Source: SG8-41 sp035574195 (GTDB lineage: Bacteria > Pseudomonadota > Gammaproteobacteria > Burkholderiales > SG8-41). Taken from it: DNA of 14,954 bases. Position numbers and translations under genes: made by a program. The notes beneath the pieces are model-generated. The model was given only the letters and a program-made list of their open reading frames with translations, had not been told where the DNA came from and made no database searches. Shown here piece after piece: positions 1 to 7,660 of the stretch. Position 1 is the first letter of the stretch; every line of letters begins with the position of its first letter. The stretch is taken from positions 1 through 14,954 of the forward strand of contig DATLZE010000138.1 of NCBI GenBank assembly GCA_035574195.1, given 5' to 3'.

Positions 1-2
1 TG

Positions 3-89
3 GCGGTCCACGTCGTCACGGTGACCTTCTTCGCGGGCTACGTGGCCGACTACGGCCCGGTCACCTGGTGGCATCTCACCGCATGGTGA
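3..89 (+). CDS. C-terminal end of a probable membrane protein (partial, 5' end outside window)
   Basis: This is the tail of a reading frame that enters from the left edge and stops at TGA 87-89. Only 28 residues are visible. They are rich in Val, Phe, Trp and Tyr (a VHVVTVTFFAGYV stretch, then a WWHLTAW end), which fits the last transmembrane segment of an integral membrane protein. The stop lies 4 nt before the ATG of the Fe-S/molybdoenzyme fusion, so the two are probably cotranscribed. By position it could be the membrane anchor (NrfD/PsrC-, DmsC- or SoeC-like) of that enzyme, since the fusion contains the other two typical subunits but no membrane part. That is inference from context; the visible residues do not identify a family. 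The other two + frames across this stretch give no comparable hydrophobic pattern. Confidence 0.5.
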   Translation, partial: AVHVVTVTFFAGYVADYGPVTWWHLTAW

Positions 90-93
90 CACG

Positions 94-3087
94 ATGAGCG
101 CGCCGACCGAGCGGGGAGGCGGCCGTCTCGCGCTGCTGATCGATCTCGAGCGCTGCACCGGCTGCAAGAGCTGCGAGGCCGCGTGCAAGCAGGAGCACCG
201 CCTGGGACCGGGCGAATACCGCGTCAAGGTGGTGTGGGCGAGCGGCCGGGATGAAGCGGGGCTCGACTTCTTCGCGCTCGCCTGCCAGCACTGCGAGCGC
301 CCGGCGTGCCTGCGCGCCTGCCCCCTGCACCCCAAGGCGATCGAGAAGGACCCGGTGACGGGGGTGGTGAGCGTCGTGGAATCGCGCTGCACGGGCTGCG
401 GCGAATGCGTGATCGCCTGCCCCTACAGCGCGATGGGCTACGACCCCAGGGGCCACCACGCGGTGAAGTGCGATCTTTGCGCCGAGCGGCGCGCGCAGGG
501 CCTGACGACGGCGTGCGCCTCGGTGTGCCCGACGCGCGCGATCCGCTTCGGCCGGCGCGAGGAGCTGCTCGCCGAGGCGCGGCGCGAGGGGCGCGCGCCG
601 CGCGACCACGATCATTTTCTGCTCGGGCCCGCCACGATCTATCTCGAGCGCAGGGGCGGGCGGGCGCCGCAGAACGGGGCGCGGCGCCCCGCCTTCGCGG
701 ACGCGCCCGCGGCGCAGGCGGCGGTGCTCGAATCGCGGCCGGCCTTTCCCTACGGCCTGCCGCGCGAGGCGGCGGCCGCCGACCGCGTCGTGCCCGGCGG
801 CTGCAACATCTGTTTCAACTGCTGCACGACGAAATTCCACTTCCGCGCAGGCAGGCTGGTGCGCATCACCGGCAACGACGAGGACCCCCTGCTCGAGGGG
901 CGCCTGTGCCCAAAGTCGCAGTTGGCGCTGCAGCTCTACCACAACGAGCACCGGCTGCTCCACCCCCTGAAACGAGTGGGCGCGCGCGGGGAAGGCCGCT
1001 TCGAGCGCGTCTCGTGGGATCAGGCGCTCGACGAGATCGCGGAGCGGCTCGCCGCCGTGCGCGAACGCTACGGGCCCGAGGCGCTCGCGCTCTTCGTCGG
1101 CACTCGCACCGGCATCCTCGACTACCTGGGCTACACGCGGCTCTTCGCGCAGCTCTGGGGCACGCCCAACAAGGACGGCACCGATCCCTTCTGCGCAGCC
1201 AGCAAGAACGTCGCCTACGAGATCACGCAGGGACGGATCGGCAGCGGCAACAGCTATACCCCGGGCGACCTCGGCTCGGCGCAGCTCTACCTCTACATCG
1301 GCGACAACCAGGCCGAGACGCGCCCGGTCTATTTCGGCCTGATCAACGAATGGCGGCTCGCGAACGGCGCAAAGATGGTGGTGGTGGACCCGCGGCTGAC
1401 GGCCACCGCGGCCCACGCCGACCGCTGGCTCGCCATCCGCCCCGGCACCGACATGGCGCTCGGGCTCGCGATGTGCCGCCACATCCTCGCGAACGGGCTG
1501 CACGACCGCAAGTTCTGCGAGAACTGGGTGCTCGGCTTCCCCGAGTGGCGCGAGTTCATCCTCGCGCGCGGCTACACCCCGGAGTGGGCCGAGCCGATCA
1601 CCGGAATCGCCGCCTCCGAGATCCGGCGGCTCGCGGAGGAGGTCGCTGCGGCCGACGGCTGCGTGATCTTCGCGAGCCGCGGCATCAACCAGCACACCAA
1701 CGGCACGCAGACCAACCGCGTGCTGATGTTCCTCGCCGCGATCACCGGCAACTGGGGACGGCGCGGCGGCGCGTTCTTCAACATGAGCGCAGGCACGCCG
1801 ATCGCACCGAACGCTCCCGAGCACCGGCGGGCGAAGATCACGCGCCCCAAGGTGCGGCGCAGCCCCGCCGGCTGGACCGAGGCGATGCTCCACGGCCGGC
1901 CCTACCCGATCCGGGCGCTGATCGCCTGCAACAATCCGCTCGCGCAATGGCCGGGACAGGCGGCGGTGCGCGAGGCGTTCCAGGCGCTCGACCTGCTGGT
2001 GCACATCGAGCTCTTCGCGAACGAGACCTCGGCTTACGCCGATTACGTGCTGCCCGCCGCCACCGGCATCGAGAAGGGCGAGATCGGGCGCTCGAACGAC
2101 GACCGGCGCATCGTCTGGATCGACAAGATGATCGAGCCGCCCGGGGAGGCGAAGGCCGACGGCTGGATCTGGATCGAGCTCGGCAAGCGCTTCGGCTTCG
2201 GCGACGTGCTGAAAGAATCGTACAAGGACCCGCGCGTGTTCTGGGACGAGGTGTGCATCGCCAACGAGCTGCTGCGCGGCTGCACCCAGAAGCGCCTGCA
2301 TTCGGTGCCGTGGCGCTGGGTGCGCCATCCGCTCGCGACCGAGGACGCGCCCGAGATCGAGACGCTGTATCTCGAGGGCACGACCGCTCCGGGCGCACCC
2401 CCGGGTCACCGCTTCCCGACGAAGAGCGGCAAGCTCGAGTTCTGGACGCCCGAGCTCGAGCAGCGATTCCGCGCGCTCGGGCTCTCCGCCTTGCCCGAGT
2501 TCTATTCCGAGCGCGAGCAGTTGCTGGATCTGCCCTATGTCGAGCTCGAGGACGGCGACGCCGAGGCGGGCGTGATCTCGCCCTTCTGCCGCCCCGACAC
2601 GGGCGCTGCGCGCGCGCGCATCGTCACGCCCCGCGGCGATGGCCCCGGGGCGCGGCTGCGCGCGCAGGGCTTCGACACGGAACTGGTGACCGGGCGCCCG
2701 CCGGCGGCGCACTTCCACAGCTGGACGCACTATTTTTGGCAGGCGCAGGAGATGTGGCCGGATCTCTACTGCCAGATCCATCCCGAGAAGGCCGCGGCGC
2801 TCGGCATCGGCGATGGCGATCGCGTGCGCGTGGAGACCGCGCACGGGGCGATCGAGGCGCTCGCCTGGGTGCATGCGGGCATCCGCCCGAGCGCGGTGTA
2901 CATCCCGATCGGCTGGGGCGAGCGCCAGCCCTATCACCCGTGGCGCTCGGTCAATTTCCTCACCGACAAGACGCAGCGCGACCCGATCTCGGACCAGACC
3001 AATCTCAAGACGCTGCTCTGCCGGGTCGCGCGCGCCGCGCCGCGCGAAGGCGGCCCGCGAGCCGGCGCCGGCCCGAGGGACGGATGA
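94..3087 (+). CDS. Fused 4Fe-4S ferredoxin subunit / molybdopterin oxidoreductase (DMSO reductase superfamily)
   Basis: This 997-residue protein joins two proteins that are usually separate. Residues 12-150 form a DmsB/PsrB-type electron-transfer domain with four cysteine sets: C21/24/27/31, C64/67/72/76, C99/102/105/109 and C126/129/141/145. A Pro/Ala-rich linker (about 185-232) leads to a molybdopterin oxidoreductase. That part opens with its own Fe-S motif (C237, C240, C244, C272), continues with the catalytic domains, and ends in a dinucleotide-binding domain (about 860-985) finishing with a DPISDQTNLKTLLCRV segment. C367 (FCAASK) lies where PsrA/PhsA-type enzymes carry the molybdenum-ligating Cys. 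Polysulfide or thiosulfate reductase, or SoeA-like sulfite dehydrogenase, are the nearest ideas, but the substrate cannot be told. No twin-arginine signal is visible, so it probably works in the cytoplasm, passing electrons through five clusters. The ATG at 94 has GGTGA 4 nt upstream. Confidence 0.88.
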   Translation: MSAPTERGGGRLALLIDLERCTGCKSCEAACKQEHRLGPGEYRVKVVWASGRDEAGLDFFALACQHCERPACLRACPLHPKAIEKDPVTGVVSVVESRCTGCGECVIACPYSAMGYDPRGHHAVKCDLCAERRAQGLTTACASVCPTRAIRFGRREELLAEARREGRAPRDHDHFLLGPATIYLERRGGRAPQNGARRPAFADAPAAQAAVLESRPAFPYGLPREAAAADRVVPGGCNICFNCCTTKFHFRAGRLVRITGNDEDPLLEGRLCPKSQLALQLYHNEHRLLHPLKRVGARGEGRFERVSWDQALDEIAERLAAVRERYGPEALALFVGTRTGILDYLGYTRLFAQLWGTPNKDGTDPFCAASKNVAYEITQGRIGSGNSYTPGDLGSAQLYLYIGDNQAETRPVYFGLINEWRLANGAKMVVVDPRLTATAAHADRWLAIRPGTDMALGLAMCRHILANGLHDRKFCENWVLGFPEWREFILARGYTPEWAEPITGIAASEIRRLAEEVAAADGCVIFASRGINQHTNGTQTNRVLMFLAAITGNWGRRGGAFFNMSAGTPIAPNAPEHRRAKITRPKVRRSPAGWTEAMLHGRPYPIRALIACNNPLAQWPGQAAVREAFQALDLLVHIELFANETSAYADYVLPAATGIEKGEIGRSNDDRRIVWIDKMIEPPGEAKADGWIWIELGKRFGFGDVLKESYKDPRVFWDEVCIANELLRGCTQKRLHSVPWRWVRHPLATEDAPEIETLYLEGTTAPGAPPGHRFPTKSGKLEFWTPELEQRFRALGLSALPEFYSEREQLLDLPYVELEDGDAEAGVISPFCRPDTGAARARIVTPRGDGPGARLRAQGFDTELVTGRPPAAHFHSWTHYFWQAQEMWPDLYCQIHPEKAAALGIGDGDRVRVETAHGAIEALAWVHAGIRPSAVYIPIGWGERQPYHPWRSVNFLTDKTQRDPISDQTNLKTLLCRVARAAPREGGPRAGAGPRDG

Positions 3088-5204
3088 TGCGCGGTTCCGC
3101 GCGAAGGCCGGTTTCCCGACCCGCGCCCGCGACTGCGATGCTGCTCGCCGCGGCGGCGGCCGCGGCGCAGGACGCGCCCCGCACGCCGCTCGCGCCTTTG
3201 CCCGAGGTGGTGGTGAGCGCAACGCGCGTCGAGCGCGACGGTTTCGATCTGCCGGCGGCGATCGACCTCGTGCCGCAGCCAGCGATCCGCGAGGACCGGC
3301 CGCAGGTCAACCTCTCGGAGCCGCTCGCGCGCGTGCCGGGCATCGTCGTGCAGAATCGCCACAACTACGCGCAGGATCTGCAAATCTCCGCGCGCGGCTT
3401 CGGCGCGCGCGCGAGCTTCGGCGTGCGCGGGGTGCGGCTGATCGCCGACGGCATCCCCGCCACCATGCCCGACGGCCAGGGCCAAGCCGCCTCGTTCAAT
3501 CTCTCCTCGGCCGAGCGCATCGAGGTGCTGCGCGGCCCGCTCGCGAACCTCTACGGCAACGCCGCGGGCGGCGTGATCCAGGTCTTCACTGCCGACGGAC
3601 CGCGCGAGCCGCAAGCCGGCGCGAGCCTGCTCGCCGGCGACTTCGGCACCCGGCGGCTCGGATTGCAGGCGGGCGGGCCCCGCCCGTTCAACTACCTGGT
3701 GGACGCCTCGCGCTTCGTGACCGGCGGCTACCGCGAGCACAGCGCCGCGCGCCGCGATCACCTGAACGCCAAGTTGAAGCTCGAGGCCGGCGCGCGCGGG
3801 GTGGTGACACTCGTGCTCAACGTGCTCGACCAGCCGCACACCGAGGATCCCCTGGGGCTCACCGCCGCCCAGTTCGCGCAGAACCCGCGCCAGGCGGGGG
3901 CCAACGCGCTCGCCTTCAACACGCGCAAGAGCGTCGCCCAGACCCAGGCCGGCGCGCTCTACGATCTCGAGCTCGGGGCGGGGGCGCGGCTGCACGCCCG
4001 CGCCTACCTGGGCGAGCGCCAGGTCACGCAGTTTCTCGCGATCCCACTCGCCGCGCAGGCGGCGGCGACTTCCTCGGGCGGGGTGGTGGACCTCGACCGC
4101 GGCTACGGCGGCGCCGGGCTGCGCTACACGCGGGAGGCGGCGCTCGCGGGCGCGGCCCTCACCTGGAGCGCGGGCCTGGACTACGACCGCATGGCCGAGC
4201 GGCGCAAGGGCTTCATCAACAATTTCGGCACCGCAGGCGCGCTCAAGCGCGACGAGGACGACGTGGTTTCCAACCTCGACCTCTATCTGCAGGGGGAATG
4301 GCGCTTCGCGCCGCGCTGGACGGCGCTCGCAGGCGTGCGGTCGAGCCGCGTGCGCTTCTCGGCCACCGATTACTTCATCGTCCCCGGCAACCCCGACGAC
4401 AGCGGCGCGGCGCGCTACGCGCGGACCACGCCCGCCGCGGGGCTCTCCTACCGGATCGCGGAGCAGGCTGTGCTCTACGGCAATTACGGCGAGGGCTTCG
4501 AGACGCCCACCTTTGCCGAGCTCGCGCACCGCGGCGGAGGGCTCTCCGGGCTCAATCTCGCGCTCAAGCCCGCGCGCAGCACCCACCGCGAACTCGGTTT
4601 CAAGCTGCGGCGCGGCGAGGCGGGCCGGATCAACGCCGCGCTGTTCCGCATCGACGTGCTCGACGAGATCGTGGTCGAGAGCTCGAGCGCAGGGCGCACC
4701 GTGTTCAAGAACGCCGCCGCCACGCGCCGCAAGGGGCTCGAGCTCTCCTGGCAGGAACGCCTGCCCCACGGCATCGAGATCGTGATCGCCGGCACACTGC
4801 TCGATGCGCGCTTCGCCCAGCCCTTCACCGCCGGCACTCCACCCGCCCTGGTGCCCGCCGGCAACCGGCTGCCAGGCGTGCCCGCGGCGAGCCTCCACGG
4901 CGAGCTCCTCTGGCGCCACGCGGCGAGCGGCTTTCACGCCGGGGTGGAAGCGCGCGCGAGCGCAAAAGTCCACGTCAACGACCTCAATAGCGAATCGGCC
5001 GCGGCCTATCGCGTGTGGAACCTGCGCGCGGGCTTCGAGCAGCGCGGCCGCAACTGGCGCCTGACCGAGTTCGTGCGGGTGGACAATGTCGGGGACCGCC
5101 GCTACGCCGGCTCGGTCATCGTCGCGGAAGCGAACGGGCGCTACTACGAGCCGGCGCCAGGGCGCAACTGGCTGGCGGGCGTGCAGGCGAGCTTCGGCTT
5201 CTAG
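3084..5204 (+). CDS. TonB-dependent outer-membrane receptor, YncD/PqqU-like
   Basis: A 706-residue outer-membrane receptor, close to the roughly 700 residues of E. coli YncD. The ATG at 3084 overlaps the stop of the molybdoenzyme as ATGA, implying translational coupling; the frame is open further upstream only as a shadow of that gene. Residues 1-28 look like a signal peptide (Arg-rich start, then an Ala run ending before QDAP). A TonB-box-like PEVVVSAT lies at 40-47, the plug at about 50-172, and a beta-barrel follows, ending in the aromatic QASFGF. The plug contains NRHNYAQDLQISARGFGAR and DGIPATMPDGQGQ, which I recognise as hallmarks of the YncD family; E. coli YncD was renamed PqqU after being shown to import pyrroloquinoline quinone. 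Receptor class is certain, subfamily likely, ligand inferred. The gene probably ends at the hairpin at 5227-5272. Confidence 0.9.
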   Translation: MMRGSARRPVSRPAPATAMLLAAAAAAAQDAPRTPLAPLPEVVVSATRVERDGFDLPAAIDLVPQPAIREDRPQVNLSEPLARVPGIVVQNRHNYAQDLQISARGFGARASFGVRGVRLIADGIPATMPDGQGQAASFNLSSAERIEVLRGPLANLYGNAAGGVIQVFTADGPREPQAGASLLAGDFGTRRLGLQAGGPRPFNYLVDASRFVTGGYREHSAARRDHLNAKLKLEAGARGVVTLVLNVLDQPHTEDPLGLTAAQFAQNPRQAGANALAFNTRKSVAQTQAGALYDLELGAGARLHARAYLGERQVTQFLAIPLAAQAAATSSGGVVDLDRGYGGAGLRYTREAALAGAALTWSAGLDYDRMAERRKGFINNFGTAGALKRDEDDVVSNLDLYLQGEWRFAPRWTALAGVRSSRVRFSATDYFIVPGNPDDSGAARYARTTPAAGLSYRIAEQAVLYGNYGEGFETPTFAELAHRGGGLSGLNLALKPARSTHRELGFKLRRGEAGRINAALFRIDVLDEIVVESSSAGRTVFKNAAATRRKGLELSWQERLPHGIEIVIAGTLLDARFAQPFTAGTPPALVPAGNRLPGVPAASLHGELLWRHAASGFHAGVEARASAKVHVNDLNSESAAAYRVWNLRAGFEQRGRNWRLTEFVRVDNVGDRRYAGSVIVAEANGRYYEPAPGRNWLAGVQASFGF

Positions 5205-5226
5205 CGAGCGCCCGAGCAGCGGCGAG

Positions 5227-5272
5227 CCTGCCCCTCGCCCCCGCTCCTCTTCCGAGCGGGGGAGAAGGCAGG
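5227..5272. terminator. Strong hairpin between convergent genes, possible bidirectional terminator
   Basis: A perfect 9-bp stem (CCCCCGCTC at 5238-5246, GAGCGGGGG at 5254-5262) with a 7-nt loop is flanked by a second 6-bp arm (CCTGCC at 5227-5232, GGCAGG at 5267-5272). It sits in the 133-bp gap between the stops of the TonB receptor (+) and the sensor kinase (-), where a shared terminator is expected. Neither side has a T-tract, so it is not a textbook intrinsic terminator. It could instead be a member of a dispersed intergenic palindrome family, which is common in GC-rich betaproteobacteria. The rest of the gap shows nothing recognisable. Confidence 0.45.
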
Positions 5273-5337
5273 GTTCGCGGCGCGAGCCCCTTCCGGGCCT
5301 CTGCACGAGATCGGCACGAGCGCCGGCGAATGCCCCC

Positions 5338-6765
5338 TCACTGTCCGCGCGGGGATGCCGCCGCCGATGCGCAATCGGCGAACACGACGCGGAATACGGC
5401 CCCGTGCGGGCGGTTGGATTCGACGCAAACCGCGGCCCCGTGGGAGCGCGCGATCTCCCGCACGATCGCAAGCCCGAGACCCGCTCCTCCGGGACTGCTT
5501 CCCGAGCCGCGCTGAAACCGCTCGAAAACGCGCGACCGCTCCTCCTCTGCAATGCCCGGGCCGTCGTCCTCGACGCTCAGCTCGACCCGCGGCGAGCGCG
5601 TAAGCCTCACCGTGACGCTTCCCCCCGCCCGCGCACCGTGACGAAGCGCGTTGTCAATCAGATTGTTGAGCATCTCCGTGAGCAGCAGCTCGTCGCCTTC
5701 GACCACCACCGGCGCGGTCTCGCCGGCGAATCCCAGATCCACGCCCTTGTCCAGCGCCTCGGGGACCCACTCCATGCACGTTTTGCGGGCGAGCCCGGCC
5801 AGGTCGAGGGGGCGGAAATCGCGCGCCCAATCGCTGCCCGGCTCGGCCCGCGCCAGGGTCAGCAGCTGGTTCACGAGCCGCCCCGCGCGGCGGGAAGCAA
5901 CCTGCAACTGGATCAGCGCCGCCTTCATGGCCTCCACGTCCCGGGCGAGCAGCGCCCGCTCGGTCTGCGCGGTGACCCCCGCCAGCGGCGTGCGCAACTG
6001 ATGGGCGGCCTCGGAAATGAAGCGCTGCTGGGCGCTCAGGGCGGCCGCCAGGCGCTGCATCAGGTCGTTGATCGCGTGGATGAGCGGGCGGACCTCGCGC
6101 GGCACGCCCTCGTCGTCGATCGTGCCGAGGTCGTTCCAGCCGCGTTTCGCCAGCGTCGCCGCCAGACGCCGCAGAGGATCGAGGCCGCGGCGAATTCCGA
6201 ACCAGAGAATGACGGCCATCACCATCGGAAGCGTCACCATCGGGATCAAAAAATCCGACACCAGCAGGCTTTTCGACAGGGTATCGCGCTTGATCAGCGT
6301 TTCGCCGACGAGAATCACGGCGGCGCCCGAGGTCGCGTCATCGCTCAGACGGTAGGCGCAAATTCGAACGGGCGCATCGCCGACCATCGCATCGTAATAA
6401 ACCGGGCGACCGGGCCCCACCGCCTCGCGCGGAGCGGGCAAGTCGCCGCGTCCCGCGACGGTCTCCCCCGTGGCGGAGAGCACGCGGTAGAAGATGCGGT
6501 CCACCGGGTCCGAGCGGAGCATCTCCTCGGCCGCCAGCGGCAGCTCCAGAATGGGGCGCCCGTCGGTGCCGAACCGCACCTGCTCCGCGAGCGACTTCGC
6601 CTCGTCGAACAGGCGCTGATCGTAGGCATGGTTCGCGTAGCCCAGCGCGATGGTGTAGGTGACGAAAGAGCTCACCAGCACCACCAGCAGCACCGGTGGT
6701 ACCAGCCACCACAACAACTGCACCCGCAGGCTGTCTCGCGCCCCGTCGATGCGCTCAGCTCTCAT
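5338..6765 (-). CDS. tctE: TctE-type sensor histidine kinase
   Basis: A 475-residue membrane sensor kinase. It has a first transmembrane helix at about 17-41, a periplasmic sensor region at about 42-168 of the kind found in TctE-like (2CSK_N) kinases, and a second helix at about 171-190. A HAMP-like linker leads to the phosphoacceptor box SEAAHQLRTPLAG with H255. The ATP-binding domain follows, with the N box NNLIDNALRH (367-376), DDGPGI (400-405) and the glycine loop GAGLGLAI (428-435). The AAHQLRTPLAG signature is typical of TctE kinases. Its start overlaps the 3' end of the regulator gene by 11 nt, so the two are one operon with regulator first, as in Salmonella tctDE. It should sense an external carboxylate and control the adjacent tctBA; the ligand is unknown. 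Confidence 0.88.
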   Translation of the reverse strand: MRAERIDGARDSLRVQLLWWLVPPVLLVVLVSSFVTYTIALGYANHAYDQRLFDEAKSLAEQVRFGTDGRPILELPLAAEEMLRSDPVDRIFYRVLSATGETVAGRGDLPAPREAVGPGRPVYYDAMVGDAPVRICAYRLSDDATSGAAVILVGETLIKRDTLSKSLLVSDFLIPMVTLPMVMAVILWFGIRRGLDPLRRLAATLAKRGWNDLGTIDDEGVPREVRPLIHAINDLMQRLAAALSAQQRFISEAAHQLRTPLAGVTAQTERALLARDVEAMKAALIQLQVASRRAGRLVNQLLTLARAEPGSDWARDFRPLDLAGLARKTCMEWVPEALDKGVDLGFAGETAPVVVEGDELLLTEMLNNLIDNALRHGARAGGSVTVRLTRSPRVELSVEDDGPGIAEEERSRVFERFQRGSGSSPGGAGLGLAIVREIARSHGAAVCVESNRPHGAVFRVVFADCASAAASPRGQ

Positions 6766-7453
6766 CCCGCGATTGCTGCCTGCCGGCGCGGCGCGGCTCC
6801 AGCAGATATCCGAGGCCCCGGATGGTGCGGATCACGACATCCGAGTCCTGGAGTTTTCTGCGCAGCCGGTGCACGTGAATCTCGATGGCGTTGGGGCTCA
6901 CCTCCCGGTCCAGTTCGTAAAGACTGTCAATCAGCGCGTCCTTGCTCACCACGCGACCGGCCCGGCTCGAAAGGGCCTCGAGCAGGGCCAGCTCCCGCGC
7001 CGTGAGGTCGAGAAACACGCCATTGAGCAGGGCTCTGCGGCTTCCGAGATCGATGACGAGCTGCCCGATGCGGATCTGATCGTCAGTGGCCCCGCGGGCC
7101 CGGCGCGCGAGAGCGCGGATCCGCGCCTCGAGCTCGCCCATGGCGAACGGTTTGGTAAGATAGTCGTCTGCGCCCAGGTCCAACCCGTAGATCCGGTCGT
7201 ATACCGATTCGCGGGCGGTCAGGATGAGCACAGGTGTCTTCTGCTTGCGTTGCCGCATGCGCTGCAGCACCTGGAAACCATCCATCTTCGGCAGTCCGAT
7301 ATCGAGCACGACGAGATCGTAGTGGCACGCCGCCAGCGCCCTGTCGGCGTCCGTTCCCGCCATCATGCAGTCGACCGCATGCCCCAGGCCTCGGAGCGTA
7401 TGGGTGAGCGCGTCGGCCAGCACAGGATCGTCTTCCACCACCAGAATATGCAT
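6755..7453 (-). CDS. tctD: TctD-type response regulator (OmpR/PhoB family)
   Basis: A 232-residue two-domain regulator. The receiver domain (about 1-115) has the acidic pair D8/D9, phosphoacceptor D51 (VVLDIGLP), T79 and K101 (YLTKPF). The C-terminal winged helix (about 125-222) carries the recognition helix NAIEIHVHRLRRKL and the RTIRGLGYLL wing. I chose the ATG at 7453, giving the usual family start MHILVVEDD, because GGGGTGA lies just upstream; an in-frame GTG at 7459 would add two residues and has no visible ribosome-binding site. It is followed by the kinase gene with an 11-nt overlap and is divergent from tctB, about 207 bp away. Known TctD regulators activate tricarboxylate transporter genes, so tctBA is the likely target. 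Confidence 0.9.
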   Translation of the reverse strand: MHILVVEDDPVLADALTHTLRGLGHAVDCMMAGTDADRALAACHYDLVVLDIGLPKMDGFQVLQRMRQRKQKTPVLILTARESVYDRIYGLDLGADDYLTKPFAMGELEARIRALARRARGATDDQIRIGQLVIDLGSRRALLNGVFLDLTARELALLEALSSRAGRVVSKDALIDSLYELDREVSPNAIEIHVHRLRRKLQDSDVVIRTIRGLGYLLEPRRAGRQQSRDES

Positions 7454-7660
7454 GTTCACCCCGCGCGCGCACCGGCGGCGCGTTTCCCGATAAAGCTAAC
7501 ACAGGACGGCGCTCCCGGGTGTGCGGCGAGCGGCGAGGAAAGGTTGGCGCAAGGTTCGGAGGGCGAAAATCGCCATTTGCGACGCGCGGCACGACGACAA
7601 TCACGCCAATCCGCGCGTCCTACCCGCATCGATCCCTGTCAGTAGAGGAGGATCCTCACG
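7454..7660. promoter_or_regulatory. Divergent tctD / tctB intergenic region with inverted repeat
   Basis: This 207-bp stretch separates the divergent tctDE and tctBA operons and must hold both promoters. I could not find a convincing -35/-10 pair for either direction. The clearest structure is the inverted repeat GGCGA-AAA-TCGCC at 7562-7574; its TCGC arm also pairs with a third unit, GCGA at 7579-7582. This is a candidate regulator-binding site, possibly for TctD, but no consensus is known to me that would confirm it. No open frame here encodes a recognisable protein, and the expected tctC gene is not present. Confidence 0.4.
7644..7651 (+). promoter_or_regulatory. Ribosome-binding site of tctB
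   Basis: AGAGGAGG lies 9 nt before the ATG at 7661, the strongest Shine-Dalgarno match in the window, and fixes the tctB start. It overlaps a perfect 10-bp palindrome, GAGGATCCTC (7648-7657), which in RNA could partly mask the site; any regulatory effect is speculation. Confidence 0.65.

Noticed and set aside
306..3083. Upstream extension of the TonB receptor frame
   Set aside because: The frame stays open by chance inside the molybdoenzyme; the residues are Arg-rich, and the signal peptide starts at 3084.
76..3222. Very long open frame on the - strand, opposite the molybdoenzyme
   Set aside because: It is an artefact of GC-rich codons: the product is Arg/Ala/Val-rich with no domain, while the + strand frame has clear Fe-S and molybdopterin motifs.
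2934..5552. Long - strand frame opposite the TonB receptor
   Set aside because: Low-complexity Arg/Ala/Glu composition and no recognisable domain; the + strand encodes a clear receptor.
7540..7570. Possible sigma-54 promoter before tctB (TGGCGC...TTCGG)
   Set aside because: The -12 GC element is absent (GG instead), so the match fails at an essential position.
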